Assembly (NCBI RefSeq): GCF_004342285.1
Contig: NZ_SMCV01000017.1
Location: forward strand, 20,768 to 84,767
Source: Klebsiella sp. BIGb0138
Lineage (GTDB): Bacteria; Pseudomonadota; Gammaproteobacteria; Enterobacterales; Enterobacteriaceae
DNA: 64,000 bases
Direction: 5' to 3'
A program made the position numbers and the translations under genes. Below are positions 1 through 9,440 of this stretch, in pieces (positions within the stretch are counted from its first letter, which is position 1; every line of letters starts with the position of its first letter). The notes beneath the pieces are model-generated. The model did no database searches, had not been told where the DNA came from, and saw nothing but the letters and a program-made list of their open reading frames with translations.

Positions 1-583
1 TGACGTAGCTGGCCGAACCGGCGGTCGCATCGAGCATGGGGTAAATCAGAATCAGCTGTGCGGGCTGCCAGCCCTGCGCGGCTTTCAGCCGTAGTGCGGT
101 GATGAGGGCCAGATGCCCGCCCGCGCTGTCGCCGGCGAGCGTGACACGCGCTATGTCGATCCCAAGCCGCCCGGCATAGCGGTGGATAATCAAGGCCCCT
201 TTTTCCGCATCATCATGCGCGGCGGGAAAGGTCTCTTCGGGAGCCAATCTGTACTGCACGGCAATCACCCGGCAGCCGCTGCTATACGCCAGTTGCCGAA
301 GCTGCCGATCGTGGGTGGCGAACCCACCGCTGACAAAACAACCGCCGTGATAGTAGATGACGGCTGGCAGCACGCCCTCGGCATTGAGCGGCGATACCAC
401 GCGAAAAGTCATGTCTTCGAGCGTGATGTCCTCTACCTGAACGCGGCTTTCAGCCTCTCCGGCCAGCACCGTACTGGCCACATAGCCTGCTCTCCGGTCA
501 TCAATATTCTGTTCTCGCGAAGAGGGACGTCCCGCGGCAATAAACTCGTCAACCAGTTGGCTAATGCCTTTTTCCAGTGCCAT
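1..583 (-). CDS. alpha/beta hydrolase (HSL/acetyl-esterase type), 3' part cut by the window edge
   Basis: Reading the minus strand from an ATG at 583 gives 194 codons with no stop, so the gene runs off the left edge. An AGGAG ribosome site lies just upstream of the ATG. The fold is the hormone-sensitive-lipase branch of alpha/beta hydrolases. The oxyanion-hole motif HGG(C) is at residues 79-82, the YRLAPE motif at about 111-116, and the nucleophile elbow GDSAGG has its serine at residue 153. The Asp and His of the triad would lie in the missing part. The family hydrolyses short acyl esters, but the substrate cannot be told from sequence. The third Gly of the usual HGGG is Cys here. Not assigned to a named gene. 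Confidence 0.85.
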   Translation of the reverse strand, partial: MALEKGISQLVDEFIAAGRPSSREQNIDDRRAGYVASTVLAGEAESRVQVEDITLEDMTFRVVSPLNAEGVLPAVIYYHGGCFVSGGFATHDRQLRQLAYSSGCRVIAVQYRLAPEETFPAAHDDAEKGALIIHRYAGRLGIDIARVTLAGDSAGGHLALITALRLKAAQGWQPAQLILIYPMLDATAGSASYV

Positions 584-684
584 CTGTCACTCCTTTTTTC
601 TGTATGGATATACAGCCTTATAACCTGGTTGTTAGCAAAAGAAAATCGGGAACGCTGGCGACAGAGAGAGATAGGGTGAGAAAG

Positions 685-708
685 GGCCACATCGACTCTC
701 CTGTGGCC
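685..708 (-). terminator. hairpin downstream of the fdo operon
   Basis: Inverted repeat GGCCACA / TGTGGCC (685-691 and 702-708) with a 10-base loop. Read on the minus strand, the stem is followed by CTTTCTC, a weak U-tract. It sits about 60 bp past the fdhE stop and behind a second hairpin, and probably backs up termination before the hydrolase gene. Confidence 0.45.
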
Positions 709-731
709 TTTGCGTGCGAGGCGTTGCGGTA

Positions 732-757
732 TGCCGGGTAACCTGCGTCACCCGGCA
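732..757 (-). terminator. REP-like hairpin after fdhE
   Basis: Perfect 8-bp stem TGCCGGGT / ACCCGGCA around a 10-base loop, 12 bp past the fdhE stop. The stem is of the GC-rich REP type common after enterobacterial operons. No good U-tract follows, so it may protect the 3' end rather than terminate transcription. Confidence 0.5.
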
Positions 758-769
758 ATACGGGAGGGC

Positions 770-1699
770 TTACTCTCCTTCACCCGGGAACATAAACGGG
801 TTGATGGAGCTTCTGGCAAAGCCTTCCTGCTCCATGTGGGCGTCCAGCACCAGCGAGGCGAGATCGTCGGCGACGGCCTCCACTTTCGGGTCCTTTTCCT
901 GATACAGGATCTTCAGGTAAGTCCCGCAGTCGCCGCAGCTTTCGGCCTTAACCGCCGCCTGTTCATTATCCAGCGACCAGTAATGCAAATCGCGGCTCTG
1001 CTCGCAGTTGCTGCACTTCACGCGCACCACGTGCCATTCGGTTTCGCACAGGTTGCAGTGCAGATAGCGCAAACCCTGCGTGGTGCCAATTTGCACCATG
1101 CTGGATACCGGCATCGAACCGCAAACCGGGCAAAACTGGCGCTGTTCGCCGTACTCGGCACGCGCTTTGCCTGGGATCAGGCTCGCCATCTGCGCCCAGT
1201 ACAGCGATAGAGCGGCCCAGATAAACGGCGCCTTATCGCTACTGACCGAGGCAAAGTCGGAGACGAAAAGGGCGCTGGCCATCAGCTCCAGCTCTTGTTC
1301 CGAAGCCTTTTCCAGGTTTTCGATGACCGCCAGCGCCGGGCCGCTCATCTCTGGCTTCAGCTCGGCGATGAGCGAATGCAGCAGCTTATGCCAGTGCTTA
1401 TCGCGCGGCAGTACGTGAATATCCAGCGGCGGCTTGCCCCGTTCGTTCGCCTCTTTGAGGCGCGCGGTCAGGTCCATCTGTAGCGGATGGTCGTAGAGCA
1501 CCACTTCCTGGGCGTGAGCAATCAGCGCGGCAAAGCGCAGATAATCGCCCAGCGGGTTGCTCTCCGCCAGTTCGCGCAGACGTTCCGCGCGGCGGTTATA
1601 AAGATTTTTCAGCCTGGGGAACAGTAACGGCGGAATGTATTCCGCCGTGCGTTTCTCGCTCGAACCCAGCTCATCTTGCGGGATTATGCGAATACTCAT
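770..1699 (-). CDS. fdhE: formate dehydrogenase accessory protein FdhE
   Basis: 309 aa, the usual FdhE length. FdhE is a cytoplasmic iron-binding protein needed for maturation of the respiratory formate dehydrogenases, not a subunit of them. The C-terminal half shows four CxxC pairs (C190/C193, C215/C218, C229/C232, C255/C258), which make the rubredoxin-like metal sites of the family. The N-terminal half is helical with no clear motif. Its start overlaps the fdoI stop by 4 nt (ATGA), so it is translationally coupled as the last gene of fdoGHI-fdhE. Identification rests on family likeness throughout and on gene order. Confidence 0.95.
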   Translation of the reverse strand: MSIRIIPQDELGSSEKRTAEYIPPLLFPRLKNLYNRRAERLRELAESNPLGDYLRFAALIAHAQEVVLYDHPLQMDLTARLKEANERGKPPLDIHVLPRDKHWHKLLHSLIAELKPEMSGPALAVIENLEKASEQELELMASALFVSDFASVSSDKAPFIWAALSLYWAQMASLIPGKARAEYGEQRQFCPVCGSMPVSSMVQIGTTQGLRYLHCNLCETEWHVVRVKCSNCEQSRDLHYWSLDNEQAAVKAESCGDCGTYLKILYQEKDPKVEAVADDLASLVLDAHMEQEGFARSSINPFMFPGEGE

Positions 1700-2331
1700 T
1701 CAGTCTTGTTTTCCTGTTTCTGGCGAACCTCACGGTACCAGCGGGGGTGATGTTTCTTCGCCCATGTTTTGGTAACCCAGCCTTCCACCATCGCGGTAAT
1801 GGTGCCTTTCACCCACAGGGCGGCGTAAATATGCACCATGATAACCACAATTAAGGCGACCGCGGCAAATGAATGCAGCATGAGCGCCAATCGGATTACC
1901 GGGATTGAGAACGCAGGCGCAAAATACGGACGCCAGATAATCACCCCGCTCACCAGCAGCAGAACCAGCAAAATAATCGCCGCCCAGAATACGCATTTCT
2001 GGCCGAAGTTATAGCGCCCGGTGTCACCTACCTCCTCGTTGACGACGATCTTACGAATATTCTTCGCCCAAAAGATATCATCCCGATTGATTAGGTTGTG
2101 GTGCCAGTAGCGGAAAAACATGATGATGAAGGAAGCAAACATGATCACGCCAACAAACGGGTGCAGTATTCGCGCCAGCTGCGGTGTCCCCATGATGTGC
2201 ATCAGCCAGTTGAAGGACGGGAAAAAGAATCCCAGCCCGCTGATTGCCGCCAGCACGAAGCAGAAGGCGGTCACCCAGTGGTTGATGCGTTCCGGCGCCG
2301 TGTAGCGCACGATGGTGTCACGTCTTTTCAT
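1696..2331 (-). CDS. fdoI: formate dehydrogenase-O, cytochrome b556 gamma subunit
   Basis: 211 aa integral membrane protein with four hydrophobic segments, at about residues 18-38, 55-72, 112-132 and 150-170. It anchors the periplasm-facing FdoGH dimer and passes electrons through two b hemes to the quinone pool. Histidines in the membrane segments (for example in the region of residues 18, 57, 153 and 166) fit heme ligands of this family. The start overlaps the fdoH stop by 4 nt and its stop overlaps fdhE, giving tight coupling in the operon. Confidence 0.95.
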   Translation of the reverse strand: MKRRDTIVRYTAPERINHWVTAFCFVLAAISGLGFFFPSFNWLMHIMGTPQLARILHPFVGVIMFASFIIMFFRYWHHNLINRDDIFWAKNIRKIVVNEEVGDTGRYNFGQKCVFWAAIILLVLLLVSGVIIWRPYFAPAFSIPVIRLALMLHSFAAVALIVVIMVHIYAALWVKGTITAMVEGWVTKTWAKKHHPRWYREVRQKQENKTE

Positions 2332-3230
2332 TTGCGCACCTCGTCATTCTCTTCATGCAGGTTATCTTCTTCCTCGTCTGCGCGGTTCGGACCGACGCCG
2401 ACATAGTGGAAGATACTGGCGGCGAAGGTGGCGGCAAAACCGACCGCCGCGAGCGGTTTCCAGATGCCTTTCCAGAACTTCACGGTGGCGCTGATTTCCG
2501 GGTTTTCCGGCAGACCGTGATACAGATTCGGCTTGTCGGCGTGGTGCAGCACGTACATCACGTGCGTACCGCCGACGCCGGCCGGATCGTACAGGCCCGC
2601 GTTATCATACCCGCGGGTTTTCAGTTCGGCGACGCGCTCGCCGGCCAGCACTTTCATATCCTCTTTGGAGCCAAAGTGGATAGCGCCGGTCGGGCAGGTT
2701 TTCACACACGCCGGCTCCTGGCCGACGGAAACACGGTCTACGCACAGCGTACATTTGTAGACGCGGTTGTCTTCCGGGTTGAGTCGCGGCACGTCGAACG
2801 GACAGCCGGCGATGCAGTAGCCGCAGCCGATGCACTGCTCGGACTGGAAGTCGACAATACCGTTGGCATACTGAATGATCGCGCCTTCCGAGGGACACGC
2901 CTTCAGGCAGCCCGGATCGGCGCAGTGCATACAGCCATCCTTACGGATCAGCCACTCCAGTTTGTCGTTCTGCTCCACTTCCGAGAAACGCATCACCGTC
3001 CACGATTTGGCGGTTAGATCCGCCGGGTTATCGTACACCCCGACGTTGTGACCGACTTCATCACGGATGTCATTCCATTCTGAACAAGCGACCTGACAGG
3101 CCTTACAGCCGATACAGGTGGTCACGTCGATAAGCTTCGCGACTTCCTGCTGGTGGTCCCGCGCCTGCGGCGCGGGAGTGAAACCGTTAGTCGCGGAACG
3201 ACGAATGATGTCTTGCGATTGATAAGCCAT
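2328..3230 (-). CDS. fdoH: formate dehydrogenase-O, iron-sulfur beta subunit
   Basis: 300 aa, as in E. coli. Four ferredoxin-type cysteine clusters are visible: [11 protein letters not shown] near 39, [13 protein letters not shown] near 100, [11 protein letters not shown] near 133 and CTLCVDR...CVKTC near 160. Together they hold four [4Fe-4S] clusters that wire FdoG to the heme subunit. A single hydrophobic helix at about 255-278 anchors the protein to the membrane, with a charged C-terminal tail. It has no signal peptide of its own: the family is exported with the alpha subunit by the Tat pathway. It lies 12 nt after fdoG. Confidence 0.96.
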   Translation of the reverse strand: MAYQSQDIIRRSATNGFTPAPQARDHQQEVAKLIDVTTCIGCKACQVACSEWNDIRDEVGHNVGVYDNPADLTAKSWTVMRFSEVEQNDKLEWLIRKDGCMHCADPGCLKACPSEGAIIQYANGIVDFQSEQCIGCGYCIAGCPFDVPRLNPEDNRVYKCTLCVDRVSVGQEPACVKTCPTGAIHFGSKEDMKVLAGERVAELKTRGYDNAGLYDPAGVGGTHVMYVLHHADKPNLYHGLPENPEISATVKFWKGIWKPLAAVGFAATFAASIFHYVGVGPNRADEEEDNLHEENDEVRK

Positions 3231-3242
3231 AAGTCGTCTCCG

Positions 3243-6200
3243 TTACACCTTTTCCACGTTCACGAGGAAGGCTTTAAACTCCGGCGTTTGCGTGTTCGCA
3301 TCGCCGACGAACGGCGTCAGCGTGTTGGCGATAAAGCCTTTCTTCGCCACCCCTTCATAGCCCCAGTGGATAGGAATACCGATAGTATCGATATCCTTGC
3401 CGTCCACTTTCAGCGTGCGAATGCGCTTGGTCACCACCGCCTTGGCTTTGATATAGCCGCGGTTGGAGGAGACTTTGACGGTATCGCCATGGCCGATACC
3501 AAGCTTGTTCGCCAGCTTCTCGCCGATTTCCACGAACTGTTCCGGCTGCGCGATCGCGTTGAGCAACGCGTGCTTGGTCCAGTAGTGGAAGTGCTCGGTG
3601 AGACGATAGGTGGTACCGACGTACGGGAACCTATCCGCTTTCCCCATCTGTTCCAGGTCGCCGCTGAAGACGCGGGCGGCCGGGTTGGAGACGACATTCG
3701 GGTGCAGCGGGTTGGTACCCAGCGGCGTTTCGAACGGCTCGTAGTGTTCCGGGAACGGCCCCTCCGCCATCTTATCGAGGGCGAACAGGCGGCCCATCCC
3801 TTCAGGCTGCATGATAAACGGCCCGACATCGCTGCCCGGCGCTGCCGCGCTGTAGTCCGGAATATCCATACCGGCCCATTTGGCGCCATCCCATTTCAGA
3901 ATCTGACGTTTCGGATCCCACGGTTTACCCTGCGGGTCCGCGGAGGCGCGGTTATACAGGATGCGGCGGTTGAGCGGCCACGCCCAGGCCCAGCCCAGCG
4001 TATTACCCAGTCCTGACGGGTCGGCGTTATCGCGGCGGGCCATCTGGTTGCCTTCCGGCGTCCAGCTCCCGGCGAAGATCCAGCAGCCGCTGGAGGTGGT
4101 GCCGTCATCGCGCAGCTGCGCAAAAGAGCTGAGCTGCTGGCCTTTCTTCACCACCACCGCGCCGGTGACCGGGTCGGTCAGGTCCGCCAGCGCCTTACCG
4201 TTGCTCTCCATCGCCACTTCTTCCGAAGCCGGTTCGTGCGGCGTGGAGTAGTCCCACGTCATATTCAACACCGGTTCTGGCGTCGGGCCGCCTTCTTCGG
4301 CGTACATTTTCCGCAGGCGTAAGAAGATACCGGCCAGAATTTCACCATCGGTGGTCGCAATCCCCGGGGCGTCCGCGCCTTTCCAGTGCCACTGCAGCCA
4401 ACGCCCGGAGTTGACGATAGAACCGTTCTCTTCGGCGAAGCAGGTGGAGGGCAGGCGGAAGACTTCGGTCTGGATTTTCGCCGGGTCAACATCGTTCGAC
4501 TCACCGTGGTTTTGCCAGAAGGTAGAGGTTTCGGTGTTGAGCGGATCGATGGTCACCAGAAACTTCAGTTTCGACAGCGACTCGACGACCTTGTTTTTAT
4601 TCGGGAACGATGCGACCGGGTTAAAGCCCTGGCACAGATAGCCGTTCACTTTGCCCTGGTGCATCATGTCGAAGTACTGCAGCACGTCGTAACTCTTATC
4701 CCACTTCGGCAGCCAGTCGAAGCCCCAGCTGTTCTCAGCCGTCGCTTTATCGCCAAAGAAGGCCTTCATCATCGAGACGAAGAATTTCGGATAGTTGCCC
4801 CAGTAGTTCACCTGATCTTTCAGCAGCGGTTTCGGCGTGTTGGCGGTCAGGTAGGTTTGCAGGTCGGCCTGTTTTTCGCCTGGCAGGTTCATATAACCCG
4901 GCAGGCTGGTGGAGAGCAGTCCCAGGTCGGTCAGCCCCTGAATATTAGAGTGACCGCGCAGGGCGTTCACGCCGCCGCCGGCCATCCCCATATTGCCGAG
5001 CAGCAGCTGAATCATCGCCATTGTACGGATGTTCTGCGCCCCGATAGAGTGCTGCGTCCAGCCGAGAGCGTAGAGGAATGACGCGGTTTTATCCGGCGCG
5101 CTGGTTTCGGCGATGTACTCGCAGACTTTCAGGAAGTCGGCCTTTGGCGTACCGCAGATATTTTCCACGACGTCCGGGGTATAGCGGGAAACGTGCTGTT
5201 TCAGCAGGTTCCATACGCAGCGCGGATGTTGCAGAGAGGTATCGCGTTTGGCGAAGCCGTTTTCATCCAGCTCATAGTTCCAGCTGGTCTTATCGTAGCT
5301 GCGTTTTTCCGCGTTATAGCCGCTGAACAGGCCATCGTCGAAGCTGTAATCCTCACGCACGATCAGGCTGGCGTTGGTATAGGCTTCGGTGTACTCGCGG
5401 TTGAATTTTTCGTTATTCAACAGGTACAGGATAACGCCTGACAGGAAGGTAATGTCAGTCCCGGAACGAATCGGGGTATAGAAGTCGGCTACCGACGCGG
5501 TACGCGTAAAGCGTGGGTCGATAACAATCAGCTTCGCGCCGTTGTGAATTTTGGCTTCCATCGCCCAGCGGAACCCTACCGGGTGCGCTTCAGCGGCATT
5601 ACCGCCCATTACCACGATCAGGTTGGCGTTTTTAATGTCAACCCAGTGGTTGGTCATCGCACCGCGACCAAATGTTGGAGCAAGACTTGCTACCGTTGGT
5701 CCGTGTCAGACGCGCGCCTGGTTGTCGACCGCGAGCATACCGAGCGCGCGGGTGAATTTCTGCGTTAAATAGCCGGTTTCGTTACTTGATGCGGAGGCGC
5801 ACAGCATCCCGGTGGTCAACCAGCGGTTGACGGTGGTGCCGGCGTCGTTTTGCGCAATAAAGTTGGCATCGCGGTCTTCTTTCATCAGCTTCGCGATGCG
5901 ATCGAACGCTTCATCCCAGCTGATTTGCTGCCATTTGTCGGAGCCTGGCGCGCGATATTCCGGGAATTTCAGGCGGCTTTCGGAATGGATAAAGTCTACC
6001 AGTCCCGCCCCTTTCGGGCAGAGCGCACCACGGTTGACCGGATGGTCCGGGTCACCTTCGATATGAAAAATGGATGCTTTGGCGTTTTTTGCACCGTCAC
6101 CGAGGCTATACATTAACAGCCCACAACCGACAGAACAGTACGTACAGGTGTTACGGGTTTCACGGGTACGCAGCAGCTTATATTGCCGGGTTTCCGCGAG

Positions 6201-6293
6201 CGCAGCGCCTGGGGCAAAACCCAGCGCTGCAGCCGTTGTGCCTGCCATACCGCCAGCGCAGATCTTAAAGAACTGCCTTCTGCTGACCTGCAT
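3243..6293 (-). CDS. fdoG: formate dehydrogenase-O, selenocysteine- and Mo-containing alpha subunit
   Basis: 1016 aa when the in-frame UGA at 5706-5708 is read as selenocysteine (residue 196), exactly the E. coli FdoG length. The enzyme oxidises formate to CO2 at a molybdenum bis-MGD site on the periplasmic side. The N-terminus carries a twin-arginine signal (SRRQFFK, residues 4-10, then a hydrophobic stretch to about 33). A CTYCSVGC iron-sulfur motif follows near residue 50. The sequence around the UGA is RV-U-HGPTVASLAPTFGRGAMTN, typical of the FdnG/FdoG active site. A SECIS hairpin directly follows the UGA. An annotation pipeline would split this into two genes (3243-5657 and 5706-6293). 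Confidence 0.96.
5665..5708 (-). promoter_or_regulatory. SECIS element and selenocysteine UGA of fdoG
   Basis: On the minus strand the UGA at 5708-5706 is followed by CACGGACCAACGG and then the apical hairpin at 5694-5677. Stem GG/CC, a bulged U at 5692, stem AGCAA/UUGCU and a loop containing GUC. The bulged U and the G-U in the loop are the determinants known for SelB binding in E. coli fdhF and fdnG. Position and shape match a functional bacterial SECIS. The selA, selB and selC genes are not in this window. Confidence 0.92.
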
Positions 6294-6449
6294 GGTTCAC
6301 TCCTTGTATCGACATTGTCACATGTAGTTATTTACTTTGCGGTAAGGGTCGCAAAGGTTCAGAATTGGGGGTGATCACTCTTTTACTTGAAGGGGTATGT
6401 AAAGAATACCACATTGTGTGTATGCCTGTTCCAATACGGTTAAGACAAA
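6294..6449. promoter_or_regulatory. divergent promoter region, fdoG / fdhD
   Basis: 156 bp between the divergent starts of fdoG and fdhD. AT-richer than its surroundings, with several possible -10 hexamers, but I see no operator I would name. E. coli has the same divergent arrangement. Confidence 0.5.
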
Positions 6450-7286
6450 GTGAATAAGAACCCTCATCAACAAGTTGGAAATGTGACGAATATCACAGGT
6501 TACCGTCAGGTCACGCTCTGGAAGCGCGAGAATTTGCAACATCCTCAGTCTGACGAGTTAGCGGAGGAGGTTCCCGTTGCGCTGGTCTATAACGGCATCT
6601 CACACGTCGTGATGATGGCCTCTCCCAGCGATCTTGAACGGTTTGCCGTGGGGTTTTCGTTATCCGAAGGGATTATCGAAAACCGACGAGAGATCTACGG
6701 GATGGAGGTGGTGCAGGCATGCAACGGTCTGGAAGTGCAGATTGAGCTCTCCAGCCGCCGTTTTATGGGGCTTAAAGAGCGTCGGCGCGCGCTGGCCGGG
6801 CGAACGGGCTGCGGTGTATGCGGCGTTGAGCAGTTAAATGATATCGGCAGGCCGGTGAAACCATTACCTTTTACACAAACCTTCAACCTGGCGCATCTCG
6901 ATCGCGCGCTGGAGCATCTGAATGATGTTCAGCCGATCGGTCGGGTGACCGGATGTACTCATGCGGCGGCGTGGCTGCGTCCGTCCGGTGAGCTGACGGG
7001 CGGGCATGAAGATGTCGGTCGTCACGTGGCGCTGGATAAACTGCTTGGCCGGCGTGTGGAGGAGGGGGACGACTGGCAGCACGGGGCGGCGTTAGTCTCC
7101 AGCCGTGCCAGCTACGAGATGGTGCAGAAGGCGGCGATGTGCGGCGTCGAGATTCTGTTTGCCGTTTCCGCCGCCACCGCTCTGGCGGTAGAAGTGGCGG
7201 AACGTTGTAACCTGACGCTGGTGGGTTTTTGCAAGCCAGGCAGGGCAACGATTTACACCCATCCGCAGCGGTTAATCGCGGCTTAA
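6450..7286 (+). CDS. fdhD: formate dehydrogenase sulfurtransferase FdhD
   Basis: 278 aa. FdhD takes sulfur from the desulfurase IscS and transfers it to the molybdenum cofactor of formate dehydrogenases, which are inactive without it. The conserved CGVCG motif has its two sulfur-carrying cysteines at 121 and 124. A GTG start at 6450 was chosen because the following residues align with E. coli FdhD up to the shared VTNITG block. The first internal Met would remove that block. It is divergent from fdoGHI-fdhE, as in E. coli, and sequence agreement is high from residue 40 on. Confidence 0.95.
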   Translation: MNKNPHQQVGNVTNITGYRQVTLWKRENLQHPQSDELAEEVPVALVYNGISHVVMMASPSDLERFAVGFSLSEGIIENRREIYGMEVVQACNGLEVQIELSSRRFMGLKERRRALAGRTGCGVCGVEQLNDIGRPVKPLPFTQTFNLAHLDRALEHLNDVQPIGRVTGCTHAAAWLRPSGELTGGHEDVGRHVALDKLLGRRVEEGDDWQHGAALVSSRASYEMVQKAAMCGVEILFAVSAATALAVEVAERCNLTLVGFCKPGRATIYTHPQRLIAA

Positions 7287-7414
7287 ATTTAAGTCAGTTT
7301 TTTTGAATGATGACAACAAATCCTTCTGCTTTTTGTTCGGCGATGTGAGGGCTATTATTTATCACATCAAGGCACAGCGCCTTATCCAAACAACTAACGT
7401 AAAGGGTTTATCTC

Positions 7415-7627
7415 ATGAAAAGCATCAAAACTTTTGTCGCAGTTATCGCTCTGGCCGCTTCTTTTGGCTCCTTCGCTGCGCAGTCTGTCAGCGCTAGCGC
7501 GTCGACAATGGACGGTGCAGAAGCGAAAATCGCCGCCCAGGCTCAGGCCGCAGGTGCATCGTCTTACACCATCACCGAAGCCTTCACCGGTAACCGTGTA
7601 CATATGACGGCAGAACTGAACAAATAA
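7415..7627 (+). CDS. small periplasmic DUF1471 (YdgH/BhsA/McbA-like) protein
   Basis: 70 aa with a clear Sec signal peptide: MKSIK, a hydrophobic core, and a likely cut after SFA-A near residue 22. The mature part of about 48 residues ends in a pattern (SSYTITEAFTGNRVHMTAELNK, the last about 22 residues) typical of DUF1471 proteins such as YhcN, BhsA and McbA. Those are small stress-induced periplasmic or surface proteins. An AAAGGG-type ribosome site and an AT-rich leader precede it and a terminator follows, so it looks like a single-gene unit. Its exact role is unknown. E. coli has yiiG and frv genes at this place instead. Confidence 0.8.
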   Translation: MKSIKTFVAVIALAASFGSFAAQSVSASASTMDGAEAKIAAQAQAAGASSYTITEAFTGNRVHMTAELNK

Positions 7628-7662
7628 GCGTATTCCAGAGGGAGTATTGCTCCAGTCGAAAG

Positions 7663-7684
7663 AGCGCCTACGGGCGCTTTTTTA
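7663..7684 (+). terminator. rho-independent terminator after the DUF1471 gene
   Basis: Stem AGCGCC / GGCGCT (7663-7678, loop TACG) followed by a run of six or more T. The T-run overlaps the 3' end of the convergent azlD-like gene. Confidence 0.8.
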
Positions 7685-8005
7685 GTGAATACCCGCCAGA
7701 CGCAGCAGCGCTGTGGCTACGGCCGCCGCGATAATCACCACGATCAGCGGCATCTTACGCCAGGCGAGAAAAACGGCGCAGCCGACCCCCAGCACCCGTG
7801 CCATGCCGGCAAAATGTTCACCCTCATAAAAGGTGGTGGCCAGGGCGACCGAAAACAGCAATACCGTTGCGGCGTCAGACAGTAGCGCCTGAGAACGTTC
7901 AGAGAGCGCTAAGCGATTGCCGAGTTTCGCCCCGCCGAGACGCATCAAATAGGTCCCTCCCGATAGAATCGCCATGCCGACGATCAACAGCGTGATGTGA
8001 GCCAT
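7682..8005 (-). CDS. AzlD-family branched-chain amino-acid exporter, small subunit
   Basis: 107 aa with four hydrophobic segments (about residues 5-22, 43-62, 66-83 and 86-105). It matches the AzlD family (YgaH type), the small partner of AzlC/YgaZ. Such pairs export branched-chain amino acids or their analogues. Its ATG overlaps the stop of the azlC-like gene by one base (TAATG), so the two are translationally coupled. The divergent regulator at 8765 probably controls the pair. Substrate is inferred from family only. Confidence 0.85.
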   Translation of the reverse strand: MAHITLLIVGMAILSGGTYLMRLGGAKLGNRLALSERSQALLSDAATVLLFSVALATTFYEGEHFAGMARVLGVGCAVFLAWRKMPLIVVIIAAAVATALLRLAGIH

Positions 8006-8664
8006 TATTTTTTCCTCGTCATTAAGCCCAGCAGAGAGAGCAGTACCGGCAAGCCTGGCGGGGCAAAAGGCACCGCGGCGAGAGATAACGCGGCACCGCT
8101 ACAGGCCCGGATCAGGGTCGTGCGGTTTTTAAACGCCGGTACCACCAGGGCCAGCAGAATGGCGGGGAACACCGCATCCAGGCCGATGGTTTCCGGGGCG
8201 GGCAACAGTTTGCCGACCATGGCGCCGAGTAGCGCTCCCGCGGGCCATAAAATCGCCACGCCCAGCCCGCACAGCCAGTAGGCGGCTTTACGCTGCTCCG
8301 GCGTTTTTTGTGATAAGCCGAACACCACGCTTTCATCATTCATAATGTGGCAGCCCAACAGGCTGGCGCCGCGCTTGCCGACCAGGTCGCGTACCGTGAC
8401 GCCAAACGGCACATGCCGGGCGTTAACCAGTAAGCCTGCGGCAGCGGCCGCCAGCGGGTTACCGCCGCTGGCTACGATGCCGATAAACATAAATTCCGAT
8501 GCGCCTGCCAGCACGGAAACAGAGAGCACGAACGGTACCCACATCGGGAAACCATAGGCCATCGCCAGCGAGCCATAGGACATGCCGACGATGCCGACCG
8601 CCAGGCATACTAAAAATATCGCTTTTAGCGTGTCTCCTTTGAGACGAGAGAAATATTGCCGCAT
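8005..8664 (-). CDS. AzlC-family branched-chain amino-acid exporter, large subunit
   Basis: 219 aa from the ATG at 8664. An in-frame ATG ten codons upstream (8694) is also possible. The protein is mostly hydrophobic, with at least five membrane segments. It has the AzlC features GxSYGxxA near 30 and NARHxxFG near 95-103. Together with the AzlD-like protein it should form a YgaZH-like exporter. An AAAGGAGAC motif lies inside the coding sequence near the start and is not its ribosome site. Expression probably depends on the palindromic site at 8726-8742. Confidence 0.85.
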   Translation of the reverse strand: MRQYFSRLKGDTLKAIFLVCLAVGIVGMSYGSLAMAYGFPMWVPFVLSVSVLAGASEFMFIGIVASGGNPLAAAAAGLLVNARHVPFGVTVRDLVGKRGASLLGCHIMNDESVVFGLSQKTPEQRKAAYWLCGLGVAILWPAGALLGAMVGKLLPAPETIGLDAVFPAILLALVVPAFKNRTTLIRACSGAALSLAAVPFAPPGLPVLLSLLGLMTRKK

Positions 8665-8675
8665 ACATTTTAGCC

Positions 8676-8742
8676 ATATCGAACGAATTTCCATTATAAT
8701 GAACGCAACACTATCGACTTTCAAGTCGAACGAATCGTTCGA
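8676..8742. promoter_or_regulatory. operator/promoter region between azlCD and the XRE-cupin regulator
   Basis: A 17-bp palindrome TCGAACGA-A-TCGTTCGA at 8726-8742 lies 23 bp before the regulator ATG. The half-site ATATCGAACGA recurs at 8676-8686, and its reverse complement is part of the first palindrome (8732-8745). A TATAAT sits at 8695-8700. On the minus strand TTGAAA and CATTAT are spaced 17 bp. The likely reading is autoregulation and control of azlCD by the adjacent XRE-cupin protein. This is inferred from placement and symmetry. Confidence 0.7.
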
Positions 8743-8764
8743 TATAAAAAACACGGAGCCGTGT

Positions 8765-9313
8765 ATGACACCGCCAATCAGCCTGATTGCCAAAAGTCTG
8801 GTGCGCGAGCGTGCGAGAACCGGTCTCTCGCTGGCAGAAGTCGCGCGCCGGGCGGGGATTGCCAAATCAACGTTATCGCAGCTGGAATCCGCTAACGGCA
8901 ACCCGAGCCTGGAAACCCTGTGGGCGCTCTGTGTCGCGCTCGATATTCCTTTTGCCCGGCTGCTGGAGCCGCAGACGCAAAAAACGCAGGTATTGCGTCG
9001 CGGTGAAGGAACAAAAGTGGTGGCCGAACAGGCCCACTATCAGGCCATCCTGCTGGCTACCTGCCCGCCGGGCGCCCGTCGCGATATCTATTTATTGTTG
9101 ACCCAGCCTGGCGCTGACCGGGTCTCGCACCCGCATCCGCCGGGTTCGGTTGAACACATCATTATCACCCAGGGGCGGGCGCGGGTTGGCTTGACCGAAG
9201 CCCCGGAAGAGCTGGGTGAGGGGGACTACATCTGCTATCCGGCGGATCAGGAACATCTCTTCCAGGCGCTGGAGCCGGATACCCAGGCCATCCTGGTTGC
9301 CGAGCAAAACTAG
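8765..9313 (+). CDS. XRE-family transcriptional regulator with C-terminal cupin domain
   Basis: 182 aa from the ATG at 8765, preceded by CGGAG. A helix-turn-helix occupies about residues 10-65 (LVRERARTGLSLAEVARRAG, then STLSQLE). A cupin barrel follows at about 105-180, with HPHPPGSVEHI near 123-133. This architecture is that of small-molecule-sensing repressors such as SutR- and PuuR-type proteins. It is divergent from the azlC/azlD pair with a palindromic site between, so it most likely senses an amino acid or analogue and controls export. A longer in-frame reading from 8582 runs through the promoter and was not accepted. Confidence 0.88.
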   Translation: MTPPISLIAKSLVRERARTGLSLAEVARRAGIAKSTLSQLESANGNPSLETLWALCVALDIPFARLLEPQTQKTQVLRRGEGTKVVAEQAHYQAILLATCPPGARRDIYLLLTQPGADRVSHPHPPGSVEHIIITQGRARVGLTEAPEELGEGDYICYPADQEHLFQALEPDTQAILVAEQN

Positions 9314-9386
9314 CCTGCTGCCGGGATTTGGGCATGCGGTTTCCGCGGAGGGACGTGGAAGTATGTTGTCGGGCGATGGCGCAGCA

Positions 9387-9417
9387 AAACGACGTCCCGA
9401 AAGCCAGGGCGTCGTTT
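9387..9417. terminator. convergent terminator-like hairpin between the XRE regulator and rhaM
   Basis: AAACGACG-TCCC and GGG-CGTCGTTT pair around an 8-base loop, with one unpaired T. A-rich and T-rich flanks would give U-tracts on both strands. It sits between the convergent ends of the XRE-cupin gene and rhaM. Confidence 0.65.
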
Positions 9418-9440
9418 GTTCAGGCGGTAGATTGTGTGAT

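Noticed and set aside
3153..4016. 287-codon open frame on the plus strand opposite fdoG
   Set aside because: It lies wholly antisense to a well-supported gene, is low in hydrophobic/domain logic, and is explained by high GC with few stops in that frame.
5706..6293. fdoG looks interrupted by a stop codon (pseudogene or split gene)
   Set aside because: The UGA is at the selenocysteine position and is followed by a SECIS hairpin, and the combined length is exactly FdoG.
7350..7375. CRP-like TGTGA...TCACA upstream of the DUF1471 gene
   Set aside because: The half-sites are about 14 bp apart instead of 6, so it does not fit a CRP site.
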